A stretch of 64,000 nucleotides of DNA from Pseudomaricurvus alkylphenolicus (GTDB taxonomy: Bacteria > Pseudomonadota > Gammaproteobacteria > Pseudomonadales > Cellvibrionaceae): positions 434,001-498,000 of the forward strand of contig NZ_JAAQPI010000004.1 of NCBI RefSeq assembly GCF_011683955.1, read 5' to 3'. This document shows positions 63,336 to 64,000 of this stretch, in pieces; the first letter of the stretch is position 1, and the number at the start of each line of letters is the position of its first letter. Under the pieces are notes generated by a model that did no database searches, had not been told where the DNA came from, and worked only from the letters and a program-made list of their open reading frames with translations. Both the position numbers and the translations under genes were made by a program.

Positions 63336-64000
63336 GTGAATAATAACGTGACACTCTATACGCATGCATTGAGTCCCTACGGACTAAAGGTATTTTGGGC
63401 GCTTATCCACAAACGAATACCATTTGATATGGTCTGCGTATCTCCTCCCGAATTTCCAGAGCTGAGTTTTACCGGGCAGACAGTGGTTCCCGTTCTAAAA
63501 GTTGCAGAAGAATGGCGACTTGATTCCACACCACTGATCCACTGGTTAGATGAAATCTATACTGACATCTCACTGACCGACCATTCGAGCGACCGATATG
63601 AGTGCGTTGAAGCCCTGGATAATTGGGTAACCGAAACACTCATTCCGGTCTTCTTTCGCCATCTCATAGACGGTGAAAACTTTTGGAATTGGATCATTAC
63701 CGGTATAAAGCTCGCTTCAACAATGAACAAGACCACGGCTAAGGTGCCAAAATGGATGTACCTATTCTGGGGCTATGCGCTCAGGAGAGCTGAATTTCTG
63801 ACCAAATCTGCCGCTAAAGTCAATCATTACCCCAGTCTGGCGACGATGAATTCAGCCGTAATTGGTCAGCTTGAAAAACACATAGGCGATGGACCATTTA
63901 TGGGAGGGCATGAACGCCTGACTATCGCAGATATATCAACCTATGCTCAGATCTATGCATGTGCAGCGCCTTCATTGCCAGGTACCCCAGATTTCCTAAA
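63336..64000 (+). CDS. Glutathione S-transferase family protein (partial)
   Basis: The gene starts at GTG 63336 with AGGAAG 8 bases before and runs off the right edge after 221 codons. The thioredoxin-like N-terminal domain has LYTHALSPYGLKVFWALIHK, the cis-Pro loop TVVPVLKV and DSTPLIHWLDEIY, which is the glutathione Ser region. The helical C-terminal domain has LTIADIS near residue 201. Its partner genes are outside the window. Confidence 0.85.
   Translation, partial: MNNNVTLYTHALSPYGLKVFWALIHKRIPFDMVCVSPPEFPELSFTGQTVVPVLKVAEEWRLDSTPLIHWLDEIYTDISLTDHSSDRYECVEALDNWVTETLIPVFFRHLIDGENFWNWIITGIKLASTMNKTTAKVPKWMYLFWGYALRRAEFLTKSAAKVNHYPSLATMNSAVIGQLEKHIGDGPFMGGHERLTIADISTYAQIYACAAPSLPGTPDFL

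Overview
The window reads as a chromosome segment of an aerobic Gram-negative, probably marine, gammaproteobacterium. The grounds are four TonB-dependent receptors, the DUF1302/DUF1329/YCF48/MMPL set, a complete soxBDAG sarcosine oxidase operon with purU, a BetT-like transporter, a sulfatase, and many acyl-CoA enzymes. I cannot fix the genus. No rRNA, tRNA or CRISPR was seen. Both ends cut through genes: a DUF3336 patatin-like lipase at the left and a GST-family protein at the right.

Layout. 1-7.2 kb (minus): DUF1302 - DUF1329 - YCF48/BNR - MMPL exporter - lipase, with a divergent AraC regulator. 8.6-12.1 kb (minus): molybdenum hydroxylase (2Fe-2S subunit, Mo subunit, di-haem cytochrome c). 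12.2-15.4 kb: LtrA, cupin and flavodoxin-fold quinone reductase genes, a divergent HxlR regulator and a GFA/CENP-V protein; a perfect 27-bp inverted repeat places the same element at two promoters. 15.5-20.6 kb: DECR-type SDR, TonB receptor, double NTF2-like protein, small secreted protein. 20.7-30.2 kb: glycine-betaine/sarcosine catabolism (AraC, purU, soxGADB, GlxA-type regulator, a second double NTF2-like protein). 30.4-31.4 kb: a stand-alone Rho ATPase core with no RNA-binding N-terminal domain. 31.5-38.5 kb (minus): TonB receptor - TPR-sulfotransferase - BCCT transporter - MarR. 38.8-40.6 kb: patatin and a solute-binding-like protein.

40.9-52.4 kb is the most interesting part. One minus-strand operon carries thiolase, acyl-CoA dehydrogenase, acyl-CoA ligase and a small ORF. 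A second carries a B12-dependent acyl-CoA mutase (small and large subunits), MeaB and an AraC regulator, followed by a TonB receptor. A TetR gene lies beside the first operon. Both operons start from nearly identical promoter/operator boxes (57 bp, about 47 identical) with matching -35 TTGACG, a 17-bp spacer, and a near-palindrome directly downstream of the -10. At the two mutase positions that set substrate in known relatives (Tyr89/Arg207 of methylmalonyl-CoA mutase) this enzyme has Leu87 and Ala203. I infer a TetR-controlled route for a branched, non-dicarboxylic acyl-CoA that requires carbon-skeleton rearrangement.

52.6-64 kb: an rRNA-methyltransferase-like gene, a decayed mobile-element stretch with a frameshifted IS91-like transposase remnant, then TonB receptor - sulfatase - DUF485 - sodium:solute symporter (uptake and desulfation of a sulfate ester), a LysR regulator, a small periplasmic binding-like protein, and the truncated GST gene. 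Residue-level comparisons with characterised enzymes are from memory of those families and were not computed here.
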